Part shown: positions 1-9,790 of the stretch, in pieces
How the letters are laid out: each line of letters opens with the position of its first letter
How positions within the stretch are numbered: the stretch's first letter is position 1
Source: Chara braunii
Lineage: Eukaryota; Streptophyta; Charophyceae; Charales; Characeae
Length of the DNA: 45,015 nt
Reading direction: 5' to 3'
Assembly (NCBI GenBank): GCA_003427395.1
Contig: BFEA01000030.1
Span: 1,220,978 to 1,265,992, forward strand
The notes under the pieces: model-generated
Told to the model about the DNA's origin: nothing
What the model saw: only the letters and a program-made list of their open reading frames with translations
Databases searched by the model: none
Position numbers and translations under genes: made by a program

Positions 1-472
1 GCGCACTCTATGCACCGAATGTCAGCGTTTTGAGCGCTACGAATCCAGGGGTTTCCACTACCGTGTGCGGAGTGAAGACGAGCATAAAGAAAGAGTCACG
101 CGGCTGAGACCATCCACGTTAGACTCAGAACTGACCAGCGAACGACGACGGGACTTGTTACGAAAACGGGACACGCGAAGCGTGCCCAATCCCTTTCGCT
201 CTAAACGACGGGCCGTAGCACGGTGGGAAGCTCGACAATACTTTTTGGATTGAATTTGGATTTTTCTCTTTTCGCGCCATGCCTGCGCGCGCATTCCGCA
301 ACGCGCGAAAGTAGCCGACTTACTTCATTGGACCAACACGGGGGATTTCAGTTTCGTCTGTGTCCCCACACTCAATTTCCAAAAATCCTTGGCACACCCC
401 ATCTTGCTGTTTTTTTGGGCCTCCTTCCGCACATCTAGCACTTCGAACGAAAGACAGCACAGGGCGTGAGGT
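1..472 (+). repeat. 5' LTR of Ty3-A (right-hand part)
   Basis: Nearly identical to 11217-11688; both run through a shared end reading GCGTGAGGT. Just after that point the left copy enters a tRNA-iMet-like primer site while the right copy enters unrelated flanking DNA. No canonical terminal CA is visible at this edge. The LTR starts before the window. The first base of the window coincides exactly with the base that follows the single N at 11216, which suggests both are contig starts at the same repeat node. Confidence 0.8.
2..253 (+). CDS. C-terminal part of LTR-resident ORF, 5' copy
   Basis: An open frame enters from the window edge and ends at a TGA at 251-253, giving 83 residues rich in Arg, Glu and Ser. 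It is the counterpart of the C-terminal part of the ORF at 10834-11454, differing at a few residues and in stop position because CGA-CAA here reads CGA-TAA there. A short CTEC motif sits near its start. I do not recognise the family. It lies wholly inside the LTR, so its presence twice is a by-product of LTR duplication. Whether it is translated is unknown. Confidence 0.35.
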   Translation, partial: RTLCTECQRFERYESRGFHYRVRSEDEHKERVTRLRPSTLDSELTSERRRDLLRKRDTRSVPNPFRSKRRAVARWEARQYFLD

Positions 473-485
473 TGGTATCGGAGCC
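473..485 (+). promoter_or_regulatory. Primer binding site (tRNA-iMet type) of Ty3-A
   Basis: TGGTATCGGAGCC begins at 473, directly at the LTR edge. It matches the usual plant initiator-Met primer site TGGTATCAGAGCC except for A to G at the eighth base. Position and sequence both support minus-strand DNA priming here. The leader from 486 to 601 before gag shows nothing else I can name. Confidence 0.8.
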
Positions 486-601
486 GACACGTGTCGGTTC
501 TGATGATAGTGAGTCGAACTGGGGAGAGGAAGGATAAGTCCTCAAGTGGCTCGTCGAGATCGACAGTGACCAGGTCTTAATCTGGTGCGGTTGCACCCGC
601 C

Positions 602-2311
602 ATGCCGATGGCAGACGGTACTAGAGTGATCGTTAACATTCCTGCCCCTTTCCCCTTCTTCCCCAACCATACCCAACGTGAGGCTTGGTTGGAAGCCGTC
701 AAAGCTCAAGGCTACAGTGCGGGTGATCTTCCCCTCGTTCTTACCTTGTTACTCCGCAATACGTCACATGACTGGTTTAGAAAGCATACGTGGGTAGATT
801 GGAATACTTTCAAACAAGCCTTCTTGGCCCGATTCGATACGGTCAGTGAAGATGCCGCCTGCGGCGCCTGGTACGTGCTCAAAACTTGGCCACAAGGACC
901 AGGGGAATTATTGCCTGATTTCGTGGATCGATTTCAAACCACGTTGGACAAATCTGGGCGAGACGAGAAATCCGCTCGAGATCTGTTCATCGATCACCTA
1001 CGAAGTCCGACGTTGAAAGGGAAATTACAGAAAAAGGTCCCGCCGAAGACACTCTAGTTATCGGCTATCATCGCTAACTTGAAAGCGTTGGAACTGGACC
1101 TGGCTGATACAAAAAAATATATCAGTCAAGGAGACGAGGATATTACAGATACCATACGGGATGTAGCGGCTAAAAGGCGATCGTGGCTGTGAGCGGTAGA
1201 ACGGTTCTACCACCGCCCTGACCATGAACTTCCCGATGGGATCGTTTCCGATATCCCGCCTGTTTCGTTTTCCTCTCCCCCGGTGAATCAACCGATCGCG
1301 ACAGTCAAAAGTGGGATCTCACCCGAACCCCCCTCGCCAACCATAACCAACTTACATCTTGCCTAGATGATCCATACGGCCACTACCAAGCAGTCCGAAT
1401 GGATGAGCAACTTGATCCAAATGCAGGCCGCTCATATGGAGCGGATGGAATAGATAATGAGCAGGTTGATTAAGCCTAACCCGGCCCCTCCTCGGCCTGC
1501 CCCCGCGTCATTTCCACTCTTGCCTGCCCCGCCTGCACCAGGGTTTGCACCCCAGTTCCCTCACCCGGCTAATCTAGAAGGAAAGATCGAGTGTTTTAAC
1601 TGCAAACAGCCCGGACATTTCGCCCGAGACTGCCTGCAGCCAAAGCGTAGTCAGCCCCCACCTGCGGCTGCCCCTGTGGCCCTGAATCAAGGACGAGTGG
1701 CCGCGTTGATGGATACGGCCCAGGGAGGAGAGCTCATGACATATGCCCCAAAACATCTTTCCCCCTTTATGGCAACGGCGTCGACATCGGGAGCTTCTTC
1801 CTCTGACGCTGCTGATGTGGTCGATCCACTTGAGTATCTTCAACTCGCAGGCATGATCGGAGCGATCCGATCGGCCCCTGATGATCTCGAATGGGTTGAT
1901 CGCGAATCCAATCCTGGTCCGCAGTTTCGGACGGGAGACATTGATGTATTGAGAACTCTCAAGCAATTAGACATTCGCGTTCCTATCCCAGTAGGACATT
2001 TGCTCACCATATCCGAAGATGCGAATGACAAACTCTTGCAACATTGTCAAAAAAATCAAAAGCGTTTCACCTATCAACGCATACAACGAATGTTGAAGAA
2101 GAAGGAAGGAAGCGAGGAAGTCGCACCGCCCGAACCCGAAGCCGGCGAGCCTGAAGCCGCACGCATAGCAGCAATCTCTTTAGCAGAAAAAATCACTTCG
2201 TACGAGCATGACCGGTATTATGGAAGAGCGCGGAGTGTGATTGTGAAGTCTGGGGCAAGTTGTTTAACGCCCTTATCGACACAGGGTTTTCGACAGTGGC
2301 CATATCCTTAG
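602..2311 (+). pseudogene. gag: Gag of Ty3-A, four in-frame stops
   Basis: Structural capsid/nucleocapsid protein of the element. ATG at 602 opens a frame that runs to 2311 but is interrupted by TAG 1055, TGA 1190, TAG 1364 and TAG 1451. The first 150 residues have the Trp/Phe-spaced helical look of a retrotransposon gag capsid (DWFRKHTW, FVDRFQTTL). A clear nucleocapsid knuckle CX2CX4HX4C is encoded at 1592-1633 (CFNCKQPGHFARDC) after a Pro-rich linker. The C-terminal part is charged. The last 100 bases overlap the protease frame, which lies one base back. The interrupting stops are what single C-to-T changes in CAG or CGA codons would give. Confidence 0.8.
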
Positions 2312-3198
2312 ATACGGTCAAAAAGACAGGACGACTTGGATCCATTCTTCCTCAATCTGGCAAAGACAATTATGTCTCAGCCGACGAGGAAGCAATGAAC
2401 ATCGTAGGCATTATTGAGAATGTGGCTGTAAAGGTCGGACGAGTGCACGTCCTCATCAACGCGCTCGTAATAGATGTGCGTTCTTATTCCGTGTTGTTGG
2501 GATTACCTTGGGCGATGGTGGTGGGTGCACGACTGCATTTCGATTTGAAACAACTAGTGCTCACACAAACCGGGGGAAAGCCTCAAACTGTTCCCTTGCG
2601 AATTTCCACCCGAACGATAAAACGAACCCCTAATTCGGCCCAAATAGGGATGATTTGATACATTAATCCCGAGGAGTGTTCTTCCTCGGACATCGATAGT
2701 GGAATCGGGGAACAGAAATACAAAGAAGAGCTGCCTAGCAAAGATGAATGGAAGCGCCTGGTCGAATTTTTCGAACACGAAATTCCCGAAGAATTCCAAG
2801 TGTGCTCTGTCACTGCCCGAAGTTTCCACGTGGATTCAGGAGACAGCGCGCTTGCGCCTCCAATAACCCAAGTTAGTCCTTCAGTCCTGCTTGGGGACCC
2901 CATATTACAAGTATCTGACCTGGCCGATGATTTGGAACCCCCTCGCACTTTGTACGAAGGAGCTCTCTCCTTACGAACGCGTTATCAGCAAACGGAACAT
3001 TATTTGGATGTTTCTATTTTTCCGCCCTGATCGTTATTAACGACATGAGTCACCATCGCCTTGATTAAACAGGAGGCGGAAGCACCGGTAAGTGATGTAC
3101 CTGATCTGATGCAAGAAATAACGGATCTAACGGGGCTAATCGTGGAACCGAACTCGGTTGGTTCAGAGACTGATGCTGAAACTAAAGAACAGAGATGA
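2212..3198 (+). pseudogene. Aspartic protease region of Ty3-A
   Basis: Retropepsin that would cleave Gag-Pol. The frame opens after a TGA at 2209 and has the active-site sequence NALIDTGFSTVAIS, followed about 70 residues later by the SVLLGLPW flap/second-half motif typical of Ty3 proteases. It is in the -1 frame relative to gag, with about 100 bases of overlap. In-frame stops lie at 2656, 3028 and 3046. The frame finally ends at TGA 3196-3198, which overlaps the RT start codon ATG 3195-3197 as ATGA. The acidic stretch between 2680 and 3190 is a linker of unknown role. Confidence 0.75.
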
Positions 3199-4778
3199 TC
3201 AGCCCAGCCGAATCACAGATGATTGCGACTGTCTTCTCCGTTCGCACCAGTAGTTCCGTATTTTTGAGTGTCTACGATCAACGGAAGCGGCCGGTTGATT
3301 GGATCGACATACCCCTTCAGATTTCTGGGGAATCGACAATCGCCCTGCCAAACCACGTTCCCATGGAACTGCGAAGGTTGTTAATCAATGTTTTGAACGG
3401 ATATGCCGAGGTACTAAGTGTGCATGATAATGATATCGGCTTAACTAACGTGATCGAGCATGTCATTCTCACGGACGACCATCCACCCATTAGTTGCGCT
3501 CCTTACCGATATTCGCCAACTCAACGAGCAGCCGCTTTTCAGCGGATTAAAGAGTTCGAAGCTAATGGATGGATCGAACCCGCAATAGGTCCCTGGTCTT
3601 GTCCCGTAGTAATCGTGCCTCAAAAGGCCGGAGGGATTTGCATTTGCATTGATTATCGAAAGTTGAATGATATCACGATCAAAGATGTGTACCCCCTTCC
3701 CCGGATTGATGAGTTGTTGGATGCGATTGGGAGTGCTCGATTTTTCAGTAGGTTTGATGTTCGCCATGGGTTCCATCATCTTCTTGTTCGGGAAGAAGAT
3801 CGTCCGAAAAACGACGTTTGTGTTTTTCGAGGGTACGTGGCAGTGTATTCGATGTCCAATGGGTATCTGCAACGCCCCGCGACCTTCCAGCCAGCCATGA
3901 ACATGGTTTTTCAGGATTTCGTGCGGAAGACTCGTTTGGCGCAGAGCATCATCAACTACTGCGTGATTGTGTACATGGATGACATCTTGGTGTACTCGAG
4001 TTCCTACAAGGGACACGTGCAGCACATCGAATGGGCACTGCACGCGTTATGAGATGCGGGTTTCAAAGTGGCGCATGAAAAGTGTCAGTTTTTTCTTACC
4101 ACCATTTCCTTCTTGGGACACGTGGTGACAGACAAGGGACTCCAACCGGAGTTGAAGAAGGTGGCAGATGTCAGGGATGCACCGGTGCCTACAACTATCA
4201 CGCAAGTTCGCGCCTTTCTGGGCCTGGCCTCGTACTACCGAAAATTTATCAAGGGCTTCGCGGCAATTGCGGGACCCCTCACAAATCTGTTGCGCAAAGA
4301 TCAGCCGTTGATCTGGATGCCGGAGTGCGATCAAGCGTTTTCCAAACTCAAGGTTGCTCTCATTTCGGCTCCGGTCCTTATAAGACCGGATCCCGAAAAG
4401 CCTTTTGTTCTCATCACTGACTGACAGCCAGAAGCAATTTCGGCAATCCTTGCCCAGGTGGGACCAAGCGGACTCGAGAATGAGGTGGAGTATGCGTCTA
4501 AATCGGTGCCCGCCTGCAAGCGCAACTACGCCGCTCCAACGGGAGAATGCTACGCGGCTCTCTGGGGAATCAGTCACTTTCGTGCTTACTTGTACGGGCG
4601 AAAGTTCACCTTGGTAACTGATCATGAGCCCCTGTTGGCTCTGAAGAAATTGAAGGATTACTCGGGCATGATCGGGCGATGGGCAACGGTGTTGCAGAGC
4701 ATGGACTTTGACATTCGTCATCGGACAACACGAGAGACACGGGAATGCGGACGGACTGACACGACTACACCGGCCTGA
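3195..4778 (+). pseudogene. pol: Reverse transcriptase and RNase H of Ty3-A
   Basis: Copies element RNA into DNA and degrades the RNA strand. One frame covers the region from ATG 3195, interrupted by TGA 4050 and TGA 4422. RT landmarks in order: a fingers motif (VPQKAGGICICIDYRKLN), motif A with its aspartate (FSRFDVRHGFHHL), the altered SNGYLQRPATFQ region, catalytic YMDDILVYSS, then FLGHVV and FLGLASYYRKFI of the connection. RNase H shows the first Asp at VLITD just before the second stop, the Glu at TGECYAAL and TDHEPL. Near 4740 the frame is lost: the usual NADGLSRL-like end is readable only one frame away. The YMDD box is intact, but the stops rule out a full protein. Confidence 0.88.
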
Positions 4779-4808
4779 GAAAGTTCCGAAGAGTGAGGAG
4801 GTAATTCC

Positions 4809-6341
4809 GTGGAACGAACCCGAACAGGAGATCGGACCTCGGTACGGCCAAATGGAGATCTTATCAAAGCAGTAAGTGACACGAGGACTAATTTGACTGT
4901 TCTACCCCCTCTGCAATACAGTCCCACCCCTTCCTCCTTTGTCATCATGACTACCCCACCTGCCTCCGCAACCCCTTCATCTCCTACTAATTCTGCCCTT
5001 CTCACGTCCTCAGCTTTCTTTGCCACCCTCCCCGATAAATTCTGTTATTTTTGCACGTGCATTGCACGAGTTTATGGGGTCGACTGTCATCCTTTCGAAA
5101 CCGGGTTTGTCGATTGGGTAGAATGTGCCACGTGTGACAATCGTGCGCATGGGGCCTGCGTTCGATACCGGACGAGTAGCAAGGAATGGGGGTGCCCCCT
5201 GTGTAGAACGAACAAACTCCCCACGGAGGTTCGATTCGAGGCCGCCCGTACGGACGGCCCTGAATACGATGAAAAATACCGACGAGCGGAGGTTTGGACG
5301 GATAAAATTTTGTTGGTGAAATTAGCGGGATTATCATTGGGTCACCTCACCAAACACGACAGACGTAGGGCGGCCGAGAGATCTCGGGACTATCGATGGA
5401 TCAACGGTCATTTGGAAAAGCGTAAAACTGACGGATCGGGTTCGTGGTTGACGGTTCCCCATCCATTCCAGAGATATGATTGGATCCGATCTGCTCATGA
5501 AGAACAGGCCGCTCATTTTGCGATACGTGTCACGGAGGCAACTGTAGACCAGAACCGATGGTTCTGGTCCAATAGACGAGATGATGTTAAATACATTGTC
5601 GCCAACTGTCTGGTCTGTGCCGCTGATCGCGCCCCAATACGGGGACCAAACACGATAGTACCGACGGAAGTAGAGCGTCATTTCCAGCGAGTCAGTATGG
5701 ACACGACAGATATCGACGTGCCACCTGGCCCAAACCGCTGTGAATATTCTATCCTGTTAGTATTAATAGACCATTTTTCCAAGTACATCGAAGTCTATCC
5801 CTGTAAGACCCGAAAAGCCGCAGAAATAGCCACGTACATCGAACGGTTCCTCTATACCCATCTAGATACGGAAGAAATTCTAACCGACAATGGGTCTGAA
5901 TTCAAGGGTGAGGTGGGAGAACTGCTTGTGCGAAGGGGTATCACGCTCCGACATACGGCACCCCACGTGTCCTTGTCGAACGGGTTGGCCGAAAATGCCA
6001 ACCGTATGATTAAAACCGCCCTTCACAGGAACTTAGCAGCACACGACACGCGTCCGTGGCCCAAGATCGTATATCAGATCGTCGGGATCCACTGGGCCAC
6101 TCCTCATGAGTCCACGGGGTTTACCCCTTTTCAGCTTCGAACTAATAGCCTCCCCTGTGTTGACTACCGGGGTAACCCGGAAATTCCCGAAGCAGGGGGT
6201 AGAGACACGCGTGCAGCCCTCAAGGCCAAGGCCAAAAGGTACACCGAATTAATGGAACGGGCCGTCCCGAAGCTAGCCCGAAAAAGGCAAAGGATGACCG
6301 AACTGGCCCACGATAGACAGGTCCGTAGCTATGAGGCTTGA
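4809..6341 (+). CDS. Integrase with N-terminal PHD finger (Ty3-A)
   Basis: Would insert element cDNA into the genome. The 510-codon frame has a low-complexity Thr/Ser/Pro start, and ATG 4947 (residue 47) is a credible alternative start. Residues 79-132 form a C4HC3 PHD finger: C79, C82, C106, C109, H114, C117, C129, C132, with Trp three residues before C106. Residues 230-270 are the HHCC integrase zinc domain (H230, H236, C267, C270). The catalytic core has D298 (SMDTTD), D360 (LTDNGSEF) and E395 (NGLAEN), with 34 residues between D360 and E395. It is in the RT frame but separated by stops at 4776 and 4794. The TGA at 6339 cuts off the C-terminal domain. Confidence 0.85.
   Translation: MERTRTGDRTSVRPNGDLIKAVSDTRTNLTVLPPLQYSPTPSSFVIMTTPPASATPSSPTNSALLTSSAFFATLPDKFCYFCTCIARVYGVDCHPFETGFVDWVECATCDNRAHGACVRYRTSSKEWGCPLCRTNKLPTEVRFEAARTDGPEYDEKYRRAEVWTDKILLVKLAGLSLGHLTKHDRRRAAERSRDYRWINGHLEKRKTDGSGSWLTVPHPFQRYDWIRSAHEEQAAHFAIRVTEATVDQNRWFWSNRRDDVKYIVANCLVCAADRAPIRGPNTIVPTEVERHFQRVSMDTTDIDVPPGPNRCEYSILLVLIDHFSKYIEVYPCKTRKAAEIATYIERFLYTHLDTEEILTDNGSEFKGEVGELLVRRGITLRHTAPHVSLSNGLAENANRMIKTALHRNLAAHDTRPWPKIVYQIVGIHWATPHESTGFTPFQLRTNSLPCVDYRGNPEIPEAGGRDTRAALKAKAKRYTELMERAVPKLARKRQRMTELAHDRQVRSYEA
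5043..5204 (+). other. PHD zinc finger coding segment
   Basis: Encodes CX2C, 23 residues, CX2C, X4, H, X2, C, 11 residues, CX2C. The signature WVECATCDNRAHGACV is the PHD core, in which two zinc ions are held in cross-brace fashion. PHD fingers in known proteins read the N-terminal tail of histone H3. Here it precedes the integrase zinc domain, where most Ty3 elements have only a spacer. Confidence 0.85.
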
Positions 6342-6665
6342 AATGGAAATGTTGGGCCCCAACATCAATATAAATTAGGGGACCTAGTGCAGGTACGTAA
6401 ATGTGCACGCGACCGGAAACTCGCTCCCAAGTTTTCTGGCTGTTTTCGCATTGTCGAGATCGGACCCAACGGCGCCAACACGGTGCGCATCGCGCCTGAG
6501 GCCAGTGCCAGCCATAGCTTTGTCCCCATCGTCCGGCATACTTCTTACCTCCGTCTTCTTCCTCCTTCTGATCTTCCTCCTTCTTCTTCCTCGAAAAGCA
6601 AGGAGAACGACGACGATCTAACTCTCTCTTTGCTCTCTCCCTCCTGTTCGTCGTCCTCCTCTTGA
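6342..6665 (+). pseudogene. Integrase C-terminal domain of Ty3-A
   Basis: Continues the integrase frame after the TGA at 6339-6341. It encodes the expected end of a Ty3 integrase: a YKLGDLVQVRK strand, then KLAPKFSGCFRIVEIG, which corresponds to the GPY/F module (normally GPF or GPY; here SGCF), then a Ser/Pro-rich tail and a TGA at 6663. No chromodomain is visible. This domain binds DNA and can take part in targeting. Confidence 0.7.
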
Positions 6666-6713
6666 CGAACAGCTGTTGCAGCCACGTGGCCACTGGCGCA
6701 ATTTTTCTGCGAC

Positions 6714-7064
6714 GTGGGTGTGTGTACCGCCACCGCGTTTCGAATCGAAGGGAGTCCTCACGCGATAGTATTTGCGGAGGTGATCGCAGTTCATCGGCGA
6801 GCGGCTCCTAGAACGAGCTACATCACCACGGTTGCGGCATTCAGCGGCGACATCAGCTCGGTCAATCCGCAGAGGCATACCGCGATCTTGACTTCGCTGC
6901 GCGAGTGGACGGAGCAGATGTCCGACGTGTGGCAGCACGTCCTCGCCCGACCTGGGCACAACCTCATTCCGACCTTTGCGCCGAATCTTGGCGACATCCG
7001 CCGTTCTCCACGCGAGCGGCCCGTTGCAATCCCCACCCTCGTCCCCTTCCCACGTCCCCAATGA
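6714..7064 (+). CDS. Unidentified post-integrase ORF of Ty3-A
   Basis: About 115 codons, starting at ATG 6714 and ending at the TGA before 7065, in the integrase frame. It has mixed composition (VIAVHRRAAPRTSYITTV, LREWTEQMSDVWQHVL) with no signal peptide, membrane segment or cysteine cluster. It ends in a Pro-rich tail. It lies between integrase and the acidic ORF, where some Ty3 elements carry an extra or env-like gene, but nothing here resembles an envelope protein. Could be a chance frame in GC-rich DNA. Confidence 0.35.
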   Translation: MGVCTATAFRIEGSPHAIVFAEVIAVHRRAAPRTSYITTVAAFSGDISSVNPQRHTAILTSLREWTEQMSDVWQHVLARPGHNLIPTFAPNLGDIRRSPRERPVAIPTLVPFPRPQ

Positions 7065-7267
7065 ACCACGCCGATCCTCTCTCTCCTCTCTCTATCTTCG
7101 GTCTCCCCTCTCTCTTCCCCACCTTCTGGCAATCCGATCTTCATCCTTCTCTTTCCTTCTCGTTCGAGCCTCTTTCCGTCCCTCTTATCAATCCTGGGCA
7201 TTAGCGGCTGTGACACGAAACTTTTAACGAGTTGTCCTTCTGCCTGGCCCAAGTACGGGTAACATGA

Positions 7268-8266
7268 ACGCAGACCAGCGAGCATCCTGCGTGGATCGAG
7301 AGTGTGGAACTGCTGATCATACAGGCTTGGAGGACTAACGTGGAGGGCGATCTTCTTGGCTTTCTCTTTGGATCGGTACAGCCGGGGCGCCGCCAGTTGA
7401 TTGCGCAGGAGCTCATCGCGCCGATCGTGCAATTAGCGGACGATCTCTCGCCCGACATCCATTCGCAGAGTGACGACAGTCCTGCTCCGCACGTTCTCGA
7501 GTGCTCATTGGATCCGTACCTTCAGTGGACTGTGTGCTTGGAGGAGCCCAGGGACGAAGATACGCTGCCATCGCGGCAGGAGTATCTGAAGCCATACGAT
7601 ATCATCCCTCACGCCTTCTATCCGAGGGCGGAGGAAGTAGTGATCGACGACGACGACGAAGAGGACGAAGACGAGGAAACATCAGAGGAGGGAAGCTATA
7701 GCGAATATAGCGAGGGAGAGCTGAGTGAAGCAGAAGAGGAGGAAGAAGAAACCGGATCTGAGTGGGAAGCCTTGCCGGAGGAAGGGACGCGCACGGGAAC
7801 GGAGGCGGAAGATCCGGAAGCAGCGCGAAAGCGCGAAGAAATTGCCACCGGGAAGCGCCAGCTGGAGTTTGCCAGTGGAGCCGGCCTGCGCATCGGTAAG
7901 ACCCGACCAGAGATCCAGAGCCGCCAAAGCCCGAAGATGGCTCAAGTGCCGCGCGACGGAGACGGAGCCGATCCCCCTCCTCCTCCAGCCCCACCTGTCC
8001 CCCAGTTCGCCCACGTACCGACGCGGGCGATAGGCCTTCGTCCTCGGATGCTATCCCGCCGACCCCTTGATTTTCTCACCCTCGAACAGATCCGCACCCC
8101 CGTCACCTTCCCCCCCCATCCCTTCCTCCACATCTCTTCCGCGACTTCTACTCTACCCGCCTACTTGCTACCGTCCACCCCCACGCATCCCTTCAGCCCG
8201 CTACCCCCACGTTCTGTTGGCATATCCTGCTGTTCAGCGCTGCATGGGAACGATGCAACGTGGTAG
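7268..8266 (+). CDS. Acidic, low-complexity post-integrase ORF of Ty3-A
   Basis: Open from 7268 after a TGA at 7265. It has no ATG near the start, and GTG 7304 is the first near-cognate codon. Around residues 103-165 there is a long run of Asp/Glu (DDDDEEDEDEETSEEG and similar), then a Lys/Arg/Glu segment and a Pro-rich tail. Such acidic tracts occur in histone- or chromatin-binding proteins, but composition alone does not assign a function. No membrane segment is visible. The frame shifts near 8260, where sense continues in another frame. Possibly an exon of a spliced element protein or a third element ORF. Confidence 0.45.
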   Translation, partial: TQTSEHPAWIESVELLIIQAWRTNVEGDLLGFLFGSVQPGRRQLIAQELIAPIVQLADDLSPDIHSQSDDSPAPHVLECSLDPYLQWTVCLEEPRDEDTLPSRQEYLKPYDIIPHAFYPRAEEVVIDDDDEEDEDEETSEEGSYSEYSEGELSEAEEEEEETGSEWEALPEEGTRTGTEAEDPEAARKREEIATGKRQLEFASGAGLRIGKTRPEIQSRQSPKMAQVPRDGDGADPPPPPAPPVPQFAHVPTRAIGLRPRMLSRRPLDFLTLEQIRTPVTFPPHPFLHISSATSTLPAYLLPSTPTHPFSPLPPRSVGISCCSALHGNDATW

Positions 8267-8748
8267 AAGTCTACTGCGTAGCCACGGGGACAATCCCCGC
8301 CTGTCGCCACTACGAGTTCTTTCGAGCGGCGATCATCCGATATGAGGAGCTTCCGGTGACGATGGAAGGGATGAATCGCTACCTTCCCCCACTTCCTCCC
8401 CGTCGTCCCCGTGAGATCCCCTCCATGTACCGACCCTACTGGCCCATTCCAACTAGGAGGTAGATCCCGATCACGTGACTATTCCCCCTCCCCCTCCTCT
8501 CTTCATCTAATCGGCAGAGGAAAACGGCCCGAATCAGTAAGCTACGCGAAGATCACGCCATCGACGATGACGTCAACCTACACTCTGATTCGACGGTCAG
8601 CGATAAACTGGGGTGCAGAGCACACGGAGAACTGGCGGATGATGATGGCGTCACCTGGATGACCATCGATGATTCCAGCAGCACGAGCCCACAAAAGATT
8701 GCAATTGAAGTTGGCGTCAACATGGACTCTGGCCGGATCATTTGTTAA
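8260..8748 (+). pseudogene. Continuation of the acidic ORF, frame-shifted
   Basis: In the next frame a readable segment (VYCVATGTIPACRHYEFF, then a Pro/Arg-rich stretch) ends at TAG 8461. After a further TGA at 8476 the same frame reads an Asp-rich segment (HAIDDDVNLHSDSTVSD) to a TAA near 8746. The switch from the preceding ORF looks like a one-base indel. I do not recognise the protein. It closes the coding part of the post-integrase region. Confidence 0.3.
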
Positions 8749-9426
8749 TAACTTAATATGCTTGGTTCCTCATGCATCACTCTGTTCGCTCCCTCTCTCT
8801 TTCCTTCTCCGCCATGACATGCAATCAGGAGATCGCATAATTTTGGAACCCCCTGCTCGTCACATATGTGACGAACTACCTCCCGAACCCGTGCTATCTT
8901 TCGTACCCTTCTTTTGCTTGTATCATACCAACCCCATAAAAACCCCGCTTCGTTTTCTTGATTTCGGGTGCCACATTTTTGCCCCCCATCTTTTGGAAGC
9001 TTTTTCGATTCTCAGGTTCTGCTTTTCCTTTTTGCAATTCGGAAAATACCTAGGAAATTACGTGCGCCTTAGCGAGCGCACTGGGAATTGGGTCTGACAG
9101 TTGGGAATTACGGGATAAGCGGAACTTCGACGCATCCTTTTTGTGTGTGAATGTTCTTAGTCGCGTTGGGGAAAACTCTCGGAATTTTGTGCGGAAACGA
9201 ATACGCGTAGGATTTTCTTTTCCCGCGTCGCTTTTTCGTGCGCGGATATGGTGATTTCAATTTTTGACTTAGGACAGAGGCAAGCTGTAACTGTTTCGGT
9301 GCCTTTTTTTTTCTTTTTGTTGACGGCGCCTCGCATGCAAAAGTTTTTTCGTCTCTGTCCCCTGCATCGTCCCCTCCCGCGCTCCCTCCCCTTTCTCCCT
9401 CCTCTTTCTCTCTCCTCGTAACTGTT

Positions 9427-9452
9427 TCTCTCTCTCTCTCTCTCTCTCTCTC
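9427..9452. repeat. (TC)n microsatellite
   Basis: Perfect TC dinucleotide run within a pyrimidine-rich stretch. Confidence 0.9.
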
Positions 9453-9783
9453 CCGCTTTGCTTTTTGCGCGCCCATTTCCCTGTCTTGATCATCTGAATC
9501 TTGGACCCGTCTTGCGCCACTTCTCGCGCCTTTTCGCTTCTCGCCCTCTGAGTCCAGCACACGACGCCCGGTCGATCCTTCGATAACTCCCACTCACCAA
9601 TCAAGTGCGTAGATCAATAGGATCTTCCTATTGCGCGACGAATCTGATTGGTTGAACCTTGAGTTTCGAAGGATCAACATGGTTTCCACAGGGCGCTCTT
9701 CTCAAAGTTTTCTCCTCCTGCTTCTTTCCCTACACTTCGACTTTCCCCCTGCCTTCTCTCTCCCTCGCCCCCCTTCTTACCAC

Positions 9784-9790
9784 TATAAAT
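9784..9790 (+). promoter_or_regulatory. Candidate TATA box of the Ty3-A LTR
   Basis: TATAAAT in a CT-rich context typical of plant core promoters. If this region is LTR U3, transcripts would start about 30 bases downstream and would carry the LTR-resident ORF near their 5' end. There is no direct evidence for a start site. Confidence 0.35.

Noticed and set aside
2212-2311. Canonical -1 slippery heptamer between gag and protease
   Set aside because: No X-XXY-YYZ heptamer in the gag frame was found; TGTTTAAC is present but not in the needed phase.
3441-4043. 200-codon minus-strand frame opposite the Ty3-A RT
   Set aside because: Exact shadow of the RT coding frame; no recognisable protein.
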